A stretch of DNA of 64,000 bases from Lachnospiraceae bacterium (GTDB taxonomy: Bacteria > Bacillota > Clostridia > Lachnospirales > Lachnospiraceae): assembly GCA_900752065.1 (NCBI GenBank), contig CAADTT010000122.1, positions 1-64,000 on the forward strand, read 5' to 3'. Every line of letters begins with the position of its first letter. Within the stretch, counting starts at the first letter, position 1. The notes beneath the pieces are model-generated. The model did not search any database and had not been told where the DNA came from. It saw nothing but the letters and a program-made list of their open reading frames with translations. Below, piece by piece: positions 1 to 7,839 of this stretch. Position numbers and translations under genes: made by a program.

Positions 1-88
1 AATCGACGGCGTAGCGGTGGCTACGTCTAGATTTTCTGATGTAGCAGATGGAAATTCAGACAAGTTATTGGACTAGATATTTGCAGAA

Positions 89-172
89 CGATGTACTAGG
101 GACAGAAGCTTTTTTCCGCAGGCCAGATGCCTGACCTGCGGGGAAAACACCTGTCCCCAAATTTCTACATCG
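89..172. repeat. Long nested imperfect palindrome downstream of dnaK
   Basis: Three nested stems can be read by eye. The outer arms are CGATGTA (89-95) and TACATCG (166-172). The middle arms are GGGACAG (99-105) and CTGTCCC (151-157). The inner arms are TTTTTTCCGCAGG (110-122) and CCTGCGGGGAAAA (135-147), which pair along 13 positions if two G-U pairs are allowed. A separate small hairpin, CGTAGC-GGTG-GCTACG, lies at 10-25. No gene is seen in bases 1-187. There is no U-run on the dnaK side, so this is not a classical terminator. It looks more like a REP or MITE-type structured repeat, but that is inference. Confidence 0.6.
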
Positions 173-187
173 AAATGCCTTATCTGC

Positions 188-2053
188 TTATACTTCCTTA
201 TAATCTCCGTCAACTACATCGTCATCTGCCTGATATCCGGTATTTGCGGAACCTGCTCCCATATCCGGGCCTGCCGCACCCTGCGCTGCCTGCGCCTGCT
301 CATACATCTTTGCAAATACCTTCTGAGCACTCTCCATCAGCTTTTCCTTTGCAGCCTTGATCTCTGCCACCTGAGCATCTGTCATAGCATCCGGGTTGGA
401 TTCCTCAATCAGTTTCTTCAATGCTGCCAGATCAGCTTCTACAGCCGTCTTGTCATTTGCATCGATCTTATCTCCCACTTCCTCCAGAGCCTTCTCTGTC
501 TGGAATACCATAGAATCGGCGTCATTTCTTGTATCGATCGCCTCTTTGCGCTTCTTATCCTGTGCTTCGAACTCAGCCGCCTCTTTGACTGCCTTCTCGA
601 TATCTGCGTCAGACATGTTGGAACCGGAAGTGATCGTGATATGCTGTTCTTTTCCTGTTCCAAGATCCTTTGCAGATACGTTTACGATACCATTTGCGTC
701 GATATCGAAGGTAACCTCGATCTGCGGAACGCCTCTTCTTGCTGGCGGAATGCCATCCAGCCGGAACTGTCCGAGAGACTTGTTATCTCTCGCAAACTGT
801 CTCTCACCCTGTACCACATGGATATCTACGGCTGTCTGGTTATCGGCAGCGGTGGAGAAGATCTGGCTCTTCTTTGTCGGGATCGTCGTATTTCTCTCGA
901 TCAGCCTTGTAGCTACGCCGCCCATCGTCTCGATGGACAGTGACAGCGGGGTAACATCCAGAAGAAGGATATCGCCTGCGCCTGCATCTCCTGCAAGCTT
1001 ACCGCCCTGTACGGAAGCGCCCAGAGCCACGCACTCATCCGGGTTCAGGCTCTTGCTCGGCTCATGGCCTGTCAGGGCCTTTACCTTATCCTGTACTGCC
1101 GGGATACGTGTGGAACCGCCGACCAGCAGTACCTTGGAAATATCGCTTGATGTCAATCCGGCATCCTTCAGGGCTGTGGTAACAGGTGTCGCCGTTCTCT
1201 CTACCAGATCATGGGTCAGCTCGTCGAATTTTGCCCTTGTCAGGTTCATATCGAAGTGCTTCGGTCCCTCTGCTGTAGCTGTGATAAACGGCAGGTTAAT
1301 ATTTGTCGTTGTCGCAGAAGAAAGCTCTTTCTTTGCCTTCTCAGCCGCCTCTTTCAGTCTCTGGAGAGCCATCTTGTCGTTTGACAGATCTACGCCCTCA
1401 TTTCTCTTAAACTCAGCCAGCATGTAGTCTGTGATCTTCTGGTCGAAGTCATCACCGCCCAGTCTGTTATCTCCTGCTGTGGAAAGAACTTCGATGACGC
1501 CGTCGCCGATCTCAATGATGGATACATCAAAGGTTCCGCCGCCCAGGTCATATACCATGATCTTCTGCTCTCTCTCATTGTCCAGGCCGTATGCCAGAGC
1601 TGCTGCTGTCGGCTCATTGATGATACGTTTTACATCCAGACCTGCGATCTTTCCGGCATCCTTCGTTGCCTGACGCTGTGCATCGTTGAAATATGCAGGT
1701 ACTGTAATAACCGCTTCTGTTACCTTCTCGCCCAGATAGTTCTCAGCGTCAGCTTTCAGCTTCTGAAGGATCATTGCTGAAATTTCCTGCGGTGAATATT
1801 TCTTTCCGTCGATATCTACTTTATAATCGGTACCCATATGTCTCTTAATAGAAGAGATGGTCTTGTCAGCGTTTGTTACTGCCTGACGCTTTGCCGGTTC
1901 TCCGACTAATCTTTCACCGGTTTTTGTAAATGCCACTACAGACGGTGTGGTTCTGGCTCCCTCTGTATTTGCGATTACTACAGGCTTTCCACCCTCCATA
2001 ACTGCCACGCAGCTATTTGTTGTACCTAAATCAATTCCAATAATTTTTCCCAT
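188..2053 (-). CDS. dnaK: Molecular chaperone DnaK (Hsp70)
   Basis: This is the ATP-driven cytosolic chaperone that binds exposed hydrophobic segments and works with GrpE and DnaJ. The 621-residue length is normal for the family. The ATPase domain shows GIDLGTTNS at residues 6-14, DLGGGTFDVS at 169-178 and a VGGSTRIP phosphate motif near 310. A substrate-binding domain follows, then a Gly/Ala-rich linker and the usual acidic end DGDYKEV. The start has a strong GAGGAGG site. It is the third gene of hrcA-grpE-dnaK, 57 bases after grpE, so it should be under the CIRCE element upstream of hrcA. dnaJ is expected just beyond the left edge but is not visible. Confidence 0.98.
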   Translation of the reverse strand: MGKIIGIDLGTTNSCVAVMEGGKPVVIANTEGARTTPSVVAFTKTGERLVGEPAKRQAVTNADKTISSIKRHMGTDYKVDIDGKKYSPQEISAMILQKLKADAENYLGEKVTEAVITVPAYFNDAQRQATKDAGKIAGLDVKRIINEPTAAALAYGLDNEREQKIMVYDLGGGTFDVSIIEIGDGVIEVLSTAGDNRLGGDDFDQKITDYMLAEFKRNEGVDLSNDKMALQRLKEAAEKAKKELSSATTTNINLPFITATAEGPKHFDMNLTRAKFDELTHDLVERTATPVTTALKDAGLTSSDISKVLLVGGSTRIPAVQDKVKALTGHEPSKSLNPDECVALGASVQGGKLAGDAGAGDILLLDVTPLSLSIETMGGVATRLIERNTTIPTKKSQIFSTAADNQTAVDIHVVQGERQFARDNKSLGQFRLDGIPPARRGVPQIEVTFDIDANGIVNVSAKDLGTGKEQHITITSGSNMSDADIEKAVKEAAEFEAQDKKRKEAIDTRNDADSMVFQTEKALEEVGDKIDANDKTAVEADLAALKKLIEESNPDAMTDAQVAEIKAAKEKLMESAQKVFAKMYEQAQAAQGAAGPDMGAGSANTGYQADDDVVDGDYKEV

Positions 2054-2110
2054 GATGTTTTCCTCCTCATTCTAAAATGAAAATGTTCTATATAAAATTA
2101 ATGTTTCCTT

Positions 2111-2815
2111 TTAATTTGCTACCTTTACCATACTGTGGCGTACCACATTCTCCCGGTAAAGATAACCCTTCTGAAATTCCTCGGCTACGATATTCTCGCC
2201 AAGCTCCTCATCCTCCACATGCATCACTGCATTGTGGAAATTCGGATCAAACTCCTGTCCCACGGCCTCGATGGGCTTTACGCCGATCTCCTCCAGTGTG
2301 GAGAGCATCTGCTTGTAGATTTTGTCCATGCCGGTGACGAAGGCATCTTCTTTCTGTTCCTCCGGTACGGCTGCAAGCCCTCTCTCAAAATTATCAATGA
2401 CTGGAAGGATTTTTTCGATGACGCTCTTCGCACCGATCTCATACATAGAAGCCTTTTCTTTTTCTGTCCGCTTCCGGAAGTTGTCAAACTCCGCCATCTG
2501 GCGTTTCAGCCTGTCGGTAAGCTCTTCAATCTTCTCATCCTTCTTATCTTTTTTTTCTTTTTTCCGGAAGAAGCCTTTCTTTTCTGCCGGGGCATCCTCT
2601 TTCTGTTCCGCTTCCGGCTCCTCTGTACTGCCTGCTTCTTCTATGATGTCCTCACCTTCTGTCTCCTCCGCGGCTTCTGCTTCCGCTTCGGCTGCCGTTT
2701 CCGCTTCGACTGCCGTTTCCGGCTCTGTGGTTTCCTCTAATTCCTTTTCCAGCTTTTCATCTTCCACGCTGTCTACCGCCTTTCCTCCGATGCATTTTCG
2801 GATAGTTCTGTTCAC
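2111..2815 (-). CDS. grpE: Nucleotide exchange factor GrpE
   Basis: GrpE releases ADP from DnaK. The protein is 234 residues as listed. Roughly the first 90 residues are a very acidic, low-complexity Glu/Ala stretch, followed by a Lys-rich patch. The conserved GrpE part then begins with a coiled coil containing AEFDNFRKRTEKEK and ends in a beta domain with QKGYLYRENVVRHSMVKVAN. The first possible start, a GTG at 2815, overlaps the hrcA stop as GTGA but has no clear ribosome site. A second GTG at 2767, preceded by GGCGG, would give MEDEKLEKE and is a realistic alternative. The acidic N-terminus is longer than in many GrpE proteins. Confidence 0.95.
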   Translation of the reverse strand: MNRTIRKCIGGKAVDSVEDEKLEKELEETTEPETAVEAETAAEAEAEAAEETEGEDIIEEAGSTEEPEAEQKEDAPAEKKGFFRKKEKKDKKDEKIEELTDRLKRQMAEFDNFRKRTEKEKASMYEIGAKSVIEKILPVIDNFERGLAAVPEEQKEDAFVTGMDKIYKQMLSTLEEIGVKPIEAVGQEFDPNFHNAVMHVEDEELGENIVAEEFQKGYLYRENVVRHSMVKVAN

Positions 2816-3840
2816 TGATCAAATATCTTATCGAGCTGCGTCGTAAGCGTTTTAAGCGCTGACACAACTCTGTCATAATCCATACGTTTCGGGCCGATGA
2901 TTCCTATCGTTCCCTTCATTCCGTCCCCCAGCTCATAGGTTGCTGTGACGACGCTGCAATCCTTCATGGTCTTCACTGGAGATTCGTTTCCAATATAAAC
3001 CTGAATGCCAGTGTTTTCCTCTGAATTCATGGTTTCTGTTACCAGATTTGCAAGCTGCTTCTTTTCCTCGAAAGCGCTGATCAGCTCGCTGGCCCTCTCA
3101 CTGTCGCTCAGCTCCGGGTACTTAAAGATGTTTGTCGCACCGCTGGTATAGATCTCCAGGTCTTCGTCATCCATCCTTACCGCCTCTGCCACAGCATCCA
3201 GCACACTGTTCACCACTTCACTGTGAATCCCCGCCTGCTCCTTCAGCTTTGCAATCGTTCCCAGATTGATCTGTTCCATTGTAAGGCCGTTTAAGCTGGT
3301 ATTCAGCAAAATGTTCAATTTCAGAACCGTCTCATTATCCAGCTTGTGCTCCATGTGGATCATCTTATTCTTCACCACATTTCCTTCCGTAACGACCACC
3401 GCAAGCATCTGCGTATCGCTGATTACAGAAAGCTGAATAAACTTGAGCTTTGTCCGATGGTACTGCGGGGAAGTGATCATCGTCGCATAGTTTGTATTAT
3501 TTGCTAGCACTTTTGCAACCTGCTTCAGAACCTGATCCATCTTATCCTGCTTCTGGATCATCAGTTCCTTCATCTCGGTGACTTCCCTTTCCTTGTCCTC
3601 CATCATCTGATCCACATAAAAGCGGTATCCCTTATCTGACGGAATCCTGCCTGCGGAAGTATGGGGCTGAAGAATGTAACCCATCTCCTCCAAATCGGAC
3701 ATCTCGTTGCGAATCGTGGCGGAACTCAGATTCAAATCTGCATATTTTGAAATCGTTCTGGACCCTACCGGCTCTCCGGTTTCCAGATATGTCCGGATGA
3801 TTGCATATAAAATCTTTGTTTTTCTCTCATCCAACTGCAT
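2812..3840 (-). CDS. hrcA: Heat-inducible transcription repressor HrcA
   Basis: HrcA represses class I heat-shock operons by binding CIRCE, and its activity is tied to GroEL. The N-terminal winged helix (about residues 1-75) has the diagnostic run TIRNEMSDLEEMGYI followed by SAGRIPSDKGYRFYVD. The rest is the HrcA dimerisation and GAF-like region. I choose the ATG at 3840 (MQLDERK), 8 bases after GGAGG. A TTG two codons earlier (3846) is in frame but badly spaced. It is first in the operon and overlaps the possible grpE start. A perfect CIRCE lies 22 bases upstream, so the gene should repress itself. Confidence 0.97.
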   Translation of the reverse strand: MQLDERKTKILYAIIRTYLETGEPVGSRTISKYADLNLSSATIRNEMSDLEEMGYILQPHTSAGRIPSDKGYRFYVDQMMEDKEREVTEMKELMIQKQDKMDQVLKQVAKVLANNTNYATMITSPQYHRTKLKFIQLSVISDTQMLAVVVTEGNVVKNKMIHMEHKLDNETVLKLNILLNTSLNGLTMEQINLGTIAKLKEQAGIHSEVVNSVLDAVAEAVRMDDEDLEIYTSGATNIFKYPELSDSERASELISAFEEKKQLANLVTETMNSEENTGIQVYIGNESPVKTMKDCSVVTATYELGDGMKGTIGIIGPKRMDYDRVVSALKTLTTQLDKIFDQ

Positions 3841-3862
3841 CTTCAAATCCTCCCTCCTTTTA

Positions 3863-3889
3863 TTAGCACTCTTTCAAGTTGAGTGCTAA
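3863..3889. promoter_or_regulatory. CIRCE operator of the hrcA operon
   Basis: TTAGCACTC (3863-3871), nine bases, GAGTGCTAA (3881-3889) is a perfect match to the known CIRCE consensus bound by HrcA. It sits between the promoter and the hrcA start, around and just after the expected transcription start, where binding blocks transcription. An extra half-site, ATAGCACTC, lies at 3906-3914 inside the promoter. Confidence 0.97.
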
Positions 3890-3902
3890 CATCCATGTAC
3901 AT

Positions 3903-3931
3903 AAGATAGCACTCTGAATTTTCTTTGTCAA
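3903..3931 (-). promoter_or_regulatory. SigA-type promoter of hrcA-grpE-dnaK
   Basis: On the minus strand TTGACA (3931-3926) is followed, after exactly 17 bases, by TATCTT (3908-3903). Transcription would begin near 3896, so CIRCE falls at the start of the transcript. Confidence 0.8.
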
Positions 3932-4059
3932 TAGTATTTTTCACTTTTTTCGTAAATTTTATTTTTTGTTTTTTTCGCAAATATATCCCCAGGCCATTCG
4001 TTGACCTTTTCCGCCGTCACTGTATGATTTCCATTATAAGCGAGGTACAAAATACATGC

Positions 4060-4120
4060 AAAGACCCCGCATCAAACTACGGGCATCATATTTGCAACGT
4101 AGCAGAGCTGCGGGGTCTTT
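4060..4120 (-). terminator. Perfect 12-bp inverted repeat after the LysM gene, possible terminator
   Basis: AAAGACCCCGCA (4060-4071) and TGCGGGGTCTTT (4109-4120) are perfect inverted arms. An inner CTACG/CGTAG pair sits in the 37-base loop. It lies 36 bases after the stop of the LysM gene. There is no strong U-run on the minus strand, so the terminator role is uncertain. Otherwise the 260 bases between hrcA and this gene hold only the promoter, CIRCE and AT-rich sequence. Confidence 0.4.
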
Positions 4121-4155
4121 GGACTATCTATACAAAATACGGACGGTAGCTGTTT

Positions 4156-4368
4156 TCACTCTTCTTCCAGCGGAATCGGGATCACAACCGGACGTATCTT
4201 TGGGATACACAGTTCATCTCCGATCTGAAGATTATAAACATTTACATAGGGATTTGCAAACAACAGCGCGGAAACGGTGACTCCGTATTTTTTTCCTAAT
4301 TGATACAGGGTATCTCCTTTTTCAATCACATGAATAAAACCTCTGCAGCATCTGCATCTTTCTTCCAT
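4156..4368 (-). CDS. Small LysM-domain protein
   Basis: This is a 70-residue protein made almost entirely of one LysM peptidoglycan-binding domain (about residues 12-58). It shows HVIEKGDTLYQLGKKYGV, then a NPYVNVYNLQIGDELCIP core and a Pro-rich acidic tail. A Cys cluster (CRCC, residues 5-8) precedes the domain. There is no signal peptide or membrane segment. In this family of short LysM proteins a spore-coat or cortex role is common, but nothing here proves it. The start at 4368 is chosen because AGGAG lies 10 bases upstream; an earlier in-frame ATG at 4392 lacks such a site. It is a single gene between the hrcA operon and aroC. Confidence 0.85.
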   Translation of the reverse strand: MEERCRCCRGFIHVIEKGDTLYQLGKKYGVTVSALLFANPYVNVYNLQIGDELCIPKIRPVVIPIPLEEE

Positions 4369-4408
4369 AAAATATCTTCTCCTTTCATGCATGGTCTGCT
4401 ATCATCGT

Positions 4409-4493
4409 GTAACAGTTCAGCTGCGCCTGATACTATGTGCCCGTTCATGCAAGCATGACTCGCCCATTATATCAGGCATGGCTGAACTGTTAC
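4409..4493. repeat. 85-bp palindrome with GTAACAGTTCAGC arms
   Basis: The arms GTAACAGTTCAGC (4409-4421) and GCTGAACTGTTAC (4481-4493) are perfect inverted copies. Inside are a second pair, CCTGATA (4426-4432) and TATCAGG (4470-4476), and a third, CATGC/GCATG, around 4446-4457. It lies between the LysM gene and aroC, upstream of the aroC promoter. Related arms recur at 10939-10968 and 61890-61957, which suggests a dispersed palindromic repeat rather than a site specific to these genes. Confidence 0.7.
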
Positions 4494-4522
4494 TATCATC
4501 ATATGCCAAAAACAAAAGAATG

Positions 4523-4551
4523 TTGAAAATGCAAACGGAATCCGCTATACT
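4523..4551 (+). promoter_or_regulatory. SigA-type promoter of aroC
   Basis: TTGAAA (4523-4528), 17 bases, TATACT (4546-4551). The predicted start of transcription is near 4558, about 30 bases before the aroC ATG. Confidence 0.7.
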
Positions 4552-4588
4552 AGAACTCGTTATAAAAATAAGAATGTGAGGTATCCAT

Positions 4589-5689
4589 ATGGCTGGTTCA
4601 ACTTTTGGAAATATATTTAAGATTACGACCTGGGGGGAATCCCACGGGAAAGGAGTCGGCGTCGTGGTGGACGGCTGCCCGGCGGGACTTCCTCTAACGG
4701 AAGCCGACATCCAGAAATATCTTGACAGAAGAAAACCGGGGCAAAGCCGCTATACGACTCCAAGGAAAGAGGATGATGCCGTGGAGATCCTTTCCGGTAT
4801 TTTTGAAGGAAAGACTACCGGCACTCCCATTTCCATGATCGTGTATAATAAGACGCAGCGTTCCAAAGATTACAGCGAAATTGCAAACTATTACCGTCCG
4901 GGTCACGCAGATCTCACCTACGATCTGAAATACGGATTCCGGGATTACCGGGGCGGCGGCCGATCCTCCGGGCGCGAGACCATTGCACGCGTGGCAGCAG
5001 GCGCGATCGCATGCAAGATTCTGGAGGAGCTCGGCGTCCGGATTTTGACCTATACAAAATCCATCGGCCCCATAAACACGAACCCGGAAAATTTTGACCC
5101 GGAAGAGATTTTAAGAAATCCATTTTATATGCCGGATGCACAGGCAGCCGAACAGACAGCCGCATACATCGAACAGTGTATGCGCGCCCAGGATTCTTCC
5201 GGCGGTCTGATCGAGTGCGTCATAACAGGCGTAAAGCCCGGCATCGGAGACCCGGCATTTGAAAAGCTGAGTGCAAATCTGGCAAAAGCCATATGCTCCA
5301 TCGGAGCTGTAAAGGGCTTTGAGATCGGTGACGGTATGGCGGTGGCAAAAGCCAATGGTTCCGGAAATAACGATCCCTATGAAATGTCACCGGAAGGTGA
5401 GATTGTCAAACGTACGAATCACTCCGGAGGCATCCTGGGCGGCATCAGCGATGGAAGCCCCATCATCCTGCGAGCAGCCATCAAACCGACCGCTTCCATC
5501 TCCCGGGAGCAGTCTACGGTCACAAAGGACGGCCGCAGCGTTCAGGTACAGGTGAAAGGACGGCACGATCCAATCATTGTTCCAAGAGCCGTTGTCGTTG
5601 TGGAATCTATGGCGGCACTGACTGTTCTGGATATGATGTTTTCCAGTATCAACTCAAATATGGAAAATCTGATCCGTTTTTTCTCCTGA
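4589..5689 (+). CDS. aroC: Chorismate synthase
   Basis: This enzyme removes phosphate from 5-enolpyruvylshikimate-3-phosphate to make chorismate, using reduced FMN, as the last step of the shikimate pathway. The 366-residue length is normal. All three family signatures are visible: GESHGKGVG at residues 16-24, YRGGGRSSGRET around 120-132, and GRHDPIIVPRAV near 330-342. The start follows a GTGAGG site. It is a single gene with its own promoter and a hairpin after the stop. No other shikimate genes are in the window. Confidence 0.98.
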   Translation: MAGSTFGNIFKITTWGESHGKGVGVVVDGCPAGLPLTEADIQKYLDRRKPGQSRYTTPRKEDDAVEILSGIFEGKTTGTPISMIVYNKTQRSKDYSEIANYYRPGHADLTYDLKYGFRDYRGGGRSSGRETIARVAAGAIACKILEELGVRILTYTKSIGPINTNPENFDPEEILRNPFYMPDAQAAEQTAAYIEQCMRAQDSSGGLIECVITGVKPGIGDPAFEKLSANLAKAICSIGAVKGFEIGDGMAVAKANGSGNNDPYEMSPEGEIVKRTNHSGGILGGISDGSPIILRAAIKPTASISREQSTVTKDGRSVQVQVKGRHDPIIVPRAVVVVESMAALTVLDMMFSSINSNMENLIRFFS

Positions 5690-5697
5690 GAGTAAAG

Positions 5698-5723
5698 CAA
5701 GCCCCTCAATTTTGAGGGGCTTG
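5698..5723 (+). terminator. Hairpin after aroC
   Basis: CAAGCCCCTCAA and TTGAGGGGCTTG form a 12-bp perfect stem with a TT loop, nine bases after the aroC stop. The tail (TACGCTTTG) is only modestly T-rich. It may also serve the converging lactonase gene. Confidence 0.6.
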
Positions 5724-5778
5724 TACGCTTTGTGTATCAGATGTGTATGCAAGATGCCGCTGGCGCGCCTTTTTGCAT

Positions 5779-6837
5779 CTATTGTCCAACTTTCGAAATC
5801 AGAATACAGTTTGGAGTCTCTATCTTGATCGGACGTCCTTTCTGAATAATGATTTTCTTATCATAATCAATATGGAAGAATCGAATATCATTTGACTCAT
5901 GATTCAGCACCACCAGAGTCTTCTCGTCCGGAAATACATCCAGATCCTTCGGGTATCTGCCGCTGATCGGAAGCGTACATAGATGTTCGAGCATTCCCGT
6001 CTCCTGATCGATCCGGAAGATTGCCGCTGTTTCATCTCCTGCCGTGGAACTGTACAGATATCTGCCGCTCGGTGAGATGCGGAGACCGGAGGCGGCACAT
6101 GCAGCCCCTTCATTATCCACTCCCACGGTACTCATTTTCTGGAGCAGTTCAAATTTCGGTGATTTTCCGGAGCCGTCATAGGAATACACCAGAACCTCAT
6201 TCGTCAGCTCGCAGACCACATAGGCGAACCTTCCATCCGGGCTGAAACGGATCAGCCTCGGGCCGGACTCCAGCTCACAGCGGAGAACATCGTAAAGCTT
6301 CAGCTTTCCATTTATCGGATTTACTTTATAAAGCTTGATCTGGTCAATCCCATTATCTACGACACAAAGATATTTTCCGTCCGGAGTAGGCATCGCACAG
6401 CTTACATGGGGTCTGAAATTTCTCTCTGCTACGCTGCCGAGCCCTCTGTGGAAGATACCGTCCATGACATTTCCGAGACTGCCATCCTCATTGATCTTAA
6501 CAACCGTAATCTTTCCGTCATGATACCCGGCCACGAACAGCTTATCGCCTTCCAGATTTGTAGAGAGGAAACATCCTCTCATTCCATCGATTCCCACATG
6601 ATTTACCGGAGTTAAGTCGCCATTTTCATCAATCGACAGAACTGCAACGCCTTCATCAGCGATAGAATATAAATATTTTCCATTATTTGATTTTGTAATA
6701 TGCGAAGCATTGTTTACCGGAATCACGTTCCGCTCTTTCATATAACCATTTTCTACGTCCAGATCATATACATGAATCCCAATACTGCTCCCATGTGTAT
6801 ATGTGCCCACGTATGCTACATACTTTTCCTGGCGCAT
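5779..6837 (-). CDS. pgl: 6-phosphogluconolactonase family beta-propeller (YbhE/Lactonase_7 type)
   Basis: This is a 352-residue cytosolic protein with the repeated blade pattern of the seven-bladed lactonase propeller. Examples are YVGTYTHGSS at the start, HVSCAMPTPDGKYLCVVDNG, PRLIRFSPDGRFAYVVCE, GLRISPSGRYLYSSTAG and PKDLDVFPDEKTLVVLNH. In characterised relatives it hydrolyses 6-phosphogluconolactone in the oxidative pentose phosphate pathway. Many family members have not been tested, so the substrate is inferred. The start follows AAGGAGG. It is transcribed alone, away from the flavin reductase, and no zwf or gnd is near. Confidence 0.85.
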   Translation of the reverse strand: MRQEKYVAYVGTYTHGSSIGIHVYDLDVENGYMKERNVIPVNNASHITKSNNGKYLYSIADEGVAVLSIDENGDLTPVNHVGIDGMRGCFLSTNLEGDKLFVAGYHDGKITVVKINEDGSLGNVMDGIFHRGLGSVAERNFRPHVSCAMPTPDGKYLCVVDNGIDQIKLYKVNPINGKLKLYDVLRCELESGPRLIRFSPDGRFAYVVCELTNEVLVYSYDGSGKSPKFELLQKMSTVGVDNEGAACAASGLRISPSGRYLYSSTAGDETAAIFRIDQETGMLEHLCTLPISGRYPKDLDVFPDEKTLVVLNHESNDIRFFHIDYDKKIIIQKGRPIKIETPNCILISKVGQ

Positions 6838-6918
6838 TTTCTGTCCCTCCTTAGCACTCTCGGCGAATCAGATTTCTTTCTGTTCTGACCTGACCGCACT
6901 CCTGTCAAATATAGTTTC

Positions 6919-6947
6919 ATCTTAACACAAATTCATACGTTTGTTAA
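6919..6947 (-). promoter_or_regulatory. Promoter of the lactonase gene
   Basis: On the minus strand TTAACA (6947-6942), 17 bases, TAAGAT (6924-6919). The leader would be about 75 bases. Confidence 0.55.
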
Positions 6948-6993
6948 TACAGATTTTCCGAACAATAACAAAATTTTATCTCCAGAAACCCTA

Positions 6994-7022
6994 TTGACAG
7001 CCGCCATGTCCTGTGGGATGAT
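6994..7022 (+). promoter_or_regulatory. Candidate promoter of the flavin reductase gene
   Basis: TTGACA (6994-6999) is followed after 17 bases by GATGAT (7017-7022), a weak -10. The transcript would carry a leader of about 120 bases that includes the repeat at 7094-7132. Confidence 0.4.
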
Positions 7023-7093
7023 AAATGTCGTGGCAATATCCCGATACTGTACTGCACAGGCAATGCATAGATTGTCATGTGAAAGTCAAATAC

Positions 7094-7132
7094 CCCGCGC
7101 CAGTCACTTGGCTCGTTGCTCGCGGGAATAAA
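7094..7132 (+). repeat. Leader repeat, copy A
   Basis: The 28-base core (7105-7132, beginning CACTTGGCTCGTTGC and ending GGGAATAAA) matches copy B at 24536-24563 in 26 of 28 positions and copy C at 23703-23730 (minus strand) in 23 of 28. In this copy CCCGCG (7094-7099) and CGCGGG (7121-7126) can form a hairpin. It ends 17 bases before the start codon of the flavin reductase. Confidence 0.75.
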
Positions 7133-7149
7133 TTCAGGAGGATCGTATT

Positions 7150-7656
7150 ATGAGTTTTAAAGAAATCAAACCGGAAGAATTACAGAAAAATCCGTTTACA
7201 ATGATCGGCAAAGAATGGCTGCTGGTAACTGCTGAAAAGGACGGCAAAGTAAATACCATGACTGCTTCCTGGGGCGGCGTAGGCGTCATGTGGGCAAAAA
7301 ATGTAGCCTTTATCGTACTCCGCCCGCAGCGCTATACGAAAGAATTTGTGGATGCATCCGAAACCTTTTCCCTCTCCGTGCTGGATGAGTCCTTCCGCAA
7401 GACCTACAGCTATCTCGGCAGCGTATCCGGGCGAAACGAGGACAAAATCGAAAAGTCCGGACTGACCGTGGCTCATGCCGATGAAACACCGTATTTTGAA
7501 GAAGCAAACACCGTCCTGGTGTGCAGAAAACTCTACGCCCAGGAATACCTCCCCGAATGCTTCCTTGACGAAGAACCGGACAGAAAATGGTATCCGGATA
7601 AGGATTATCATACGATGTATATTGCGGAGATTGAGAAGGTACTTATAAAAGAATAA
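7150..7656 (+). CDS. Flavin reductase family protein (flavoredoxin-like)
   Basis: This 168-residue protein belongs to the FMN-binding split-barrel flavin reductase family. The start region FTMIGKEWLLVTAEKDGKVNTMTASWGGVGVMW is typical: the TMTAS/WGG segment lies where the family binds FMN. It then has IVLRPQRYTKEFVDASETFSLSVL, as in flavoredoxin-like proteins of anaerobes. It probably binds FMN and moves electrons, but the partner is unknown. The start follows CAGGAGG at 7135-7141. It is a single gene with a leader repeat upstream and a terminator hairpin downstream. Confidence 0.88.
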   Translation: MSFKEIKPEELQKNPFTMIGKEWLLVTAEKDGKVNTMTASWGGVGVMWAKNVAFIVLRPQRYTKEFVDASETFSLSVLDESFRKTYSYLGSVSGRNEDKIEKSGLTVAHADETPYFEEANTVLVCRKLYAQEYLPECFLDEEPDRKWYPDKDYHTMYIAEIEKVLIKE

Positions 7657-7663
7657 AAGTGAT

Positions 7664-7702
7664 AAAAAGTCAGCCGGACCATTTGAGTTCGACTGACTTT
7701 TT
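7664..7702 (+). terminator. Terminator of the flavin reductase gene
   Basis: AAAAAGTCAG (7664-7673) pairs with CTGACTTTTT (7693-7702), extended by CG/CG across one mismatch. The closing T-run fits intrinsic termination. Confidence 0.75.
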
Positions 7703-7839
7703 CATGACGTCATTTGTCTTTATCATTTATTTCTTTGCACACCAAGAACGCTGATTAATGCTTCTTGCAATACTCTTGACACATTAATTCCTGCATGTTC
7801 TGCTTCAGTGAATCTCGCTGCCCGTGGGAAGAGTTTTCC

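Larger units (their letters stand above)
6838..7149. other. Intergenic region between two divergent genes
   Basis: No gene is seen in these 312 bases. They hold a minus-strand promoter for the lactonase (6919-6947), a weaker plus-strand promoter candidate (6994-7022), and the leader repeat copy at 7094-7132 next to the flavin reductase ribosome site. The stretch 7023-7090 has no feature I can name. Confidence 0.6.

Noticed and set aside
396..1427. Long plus-strand reading frame of 343 codons across dnaK
   Set aside because: It lies antisense to the clear dnaK gene, has no ribosome site, and its protein is low-complexity Ser/Phe-rich as expected from a shadow frame.
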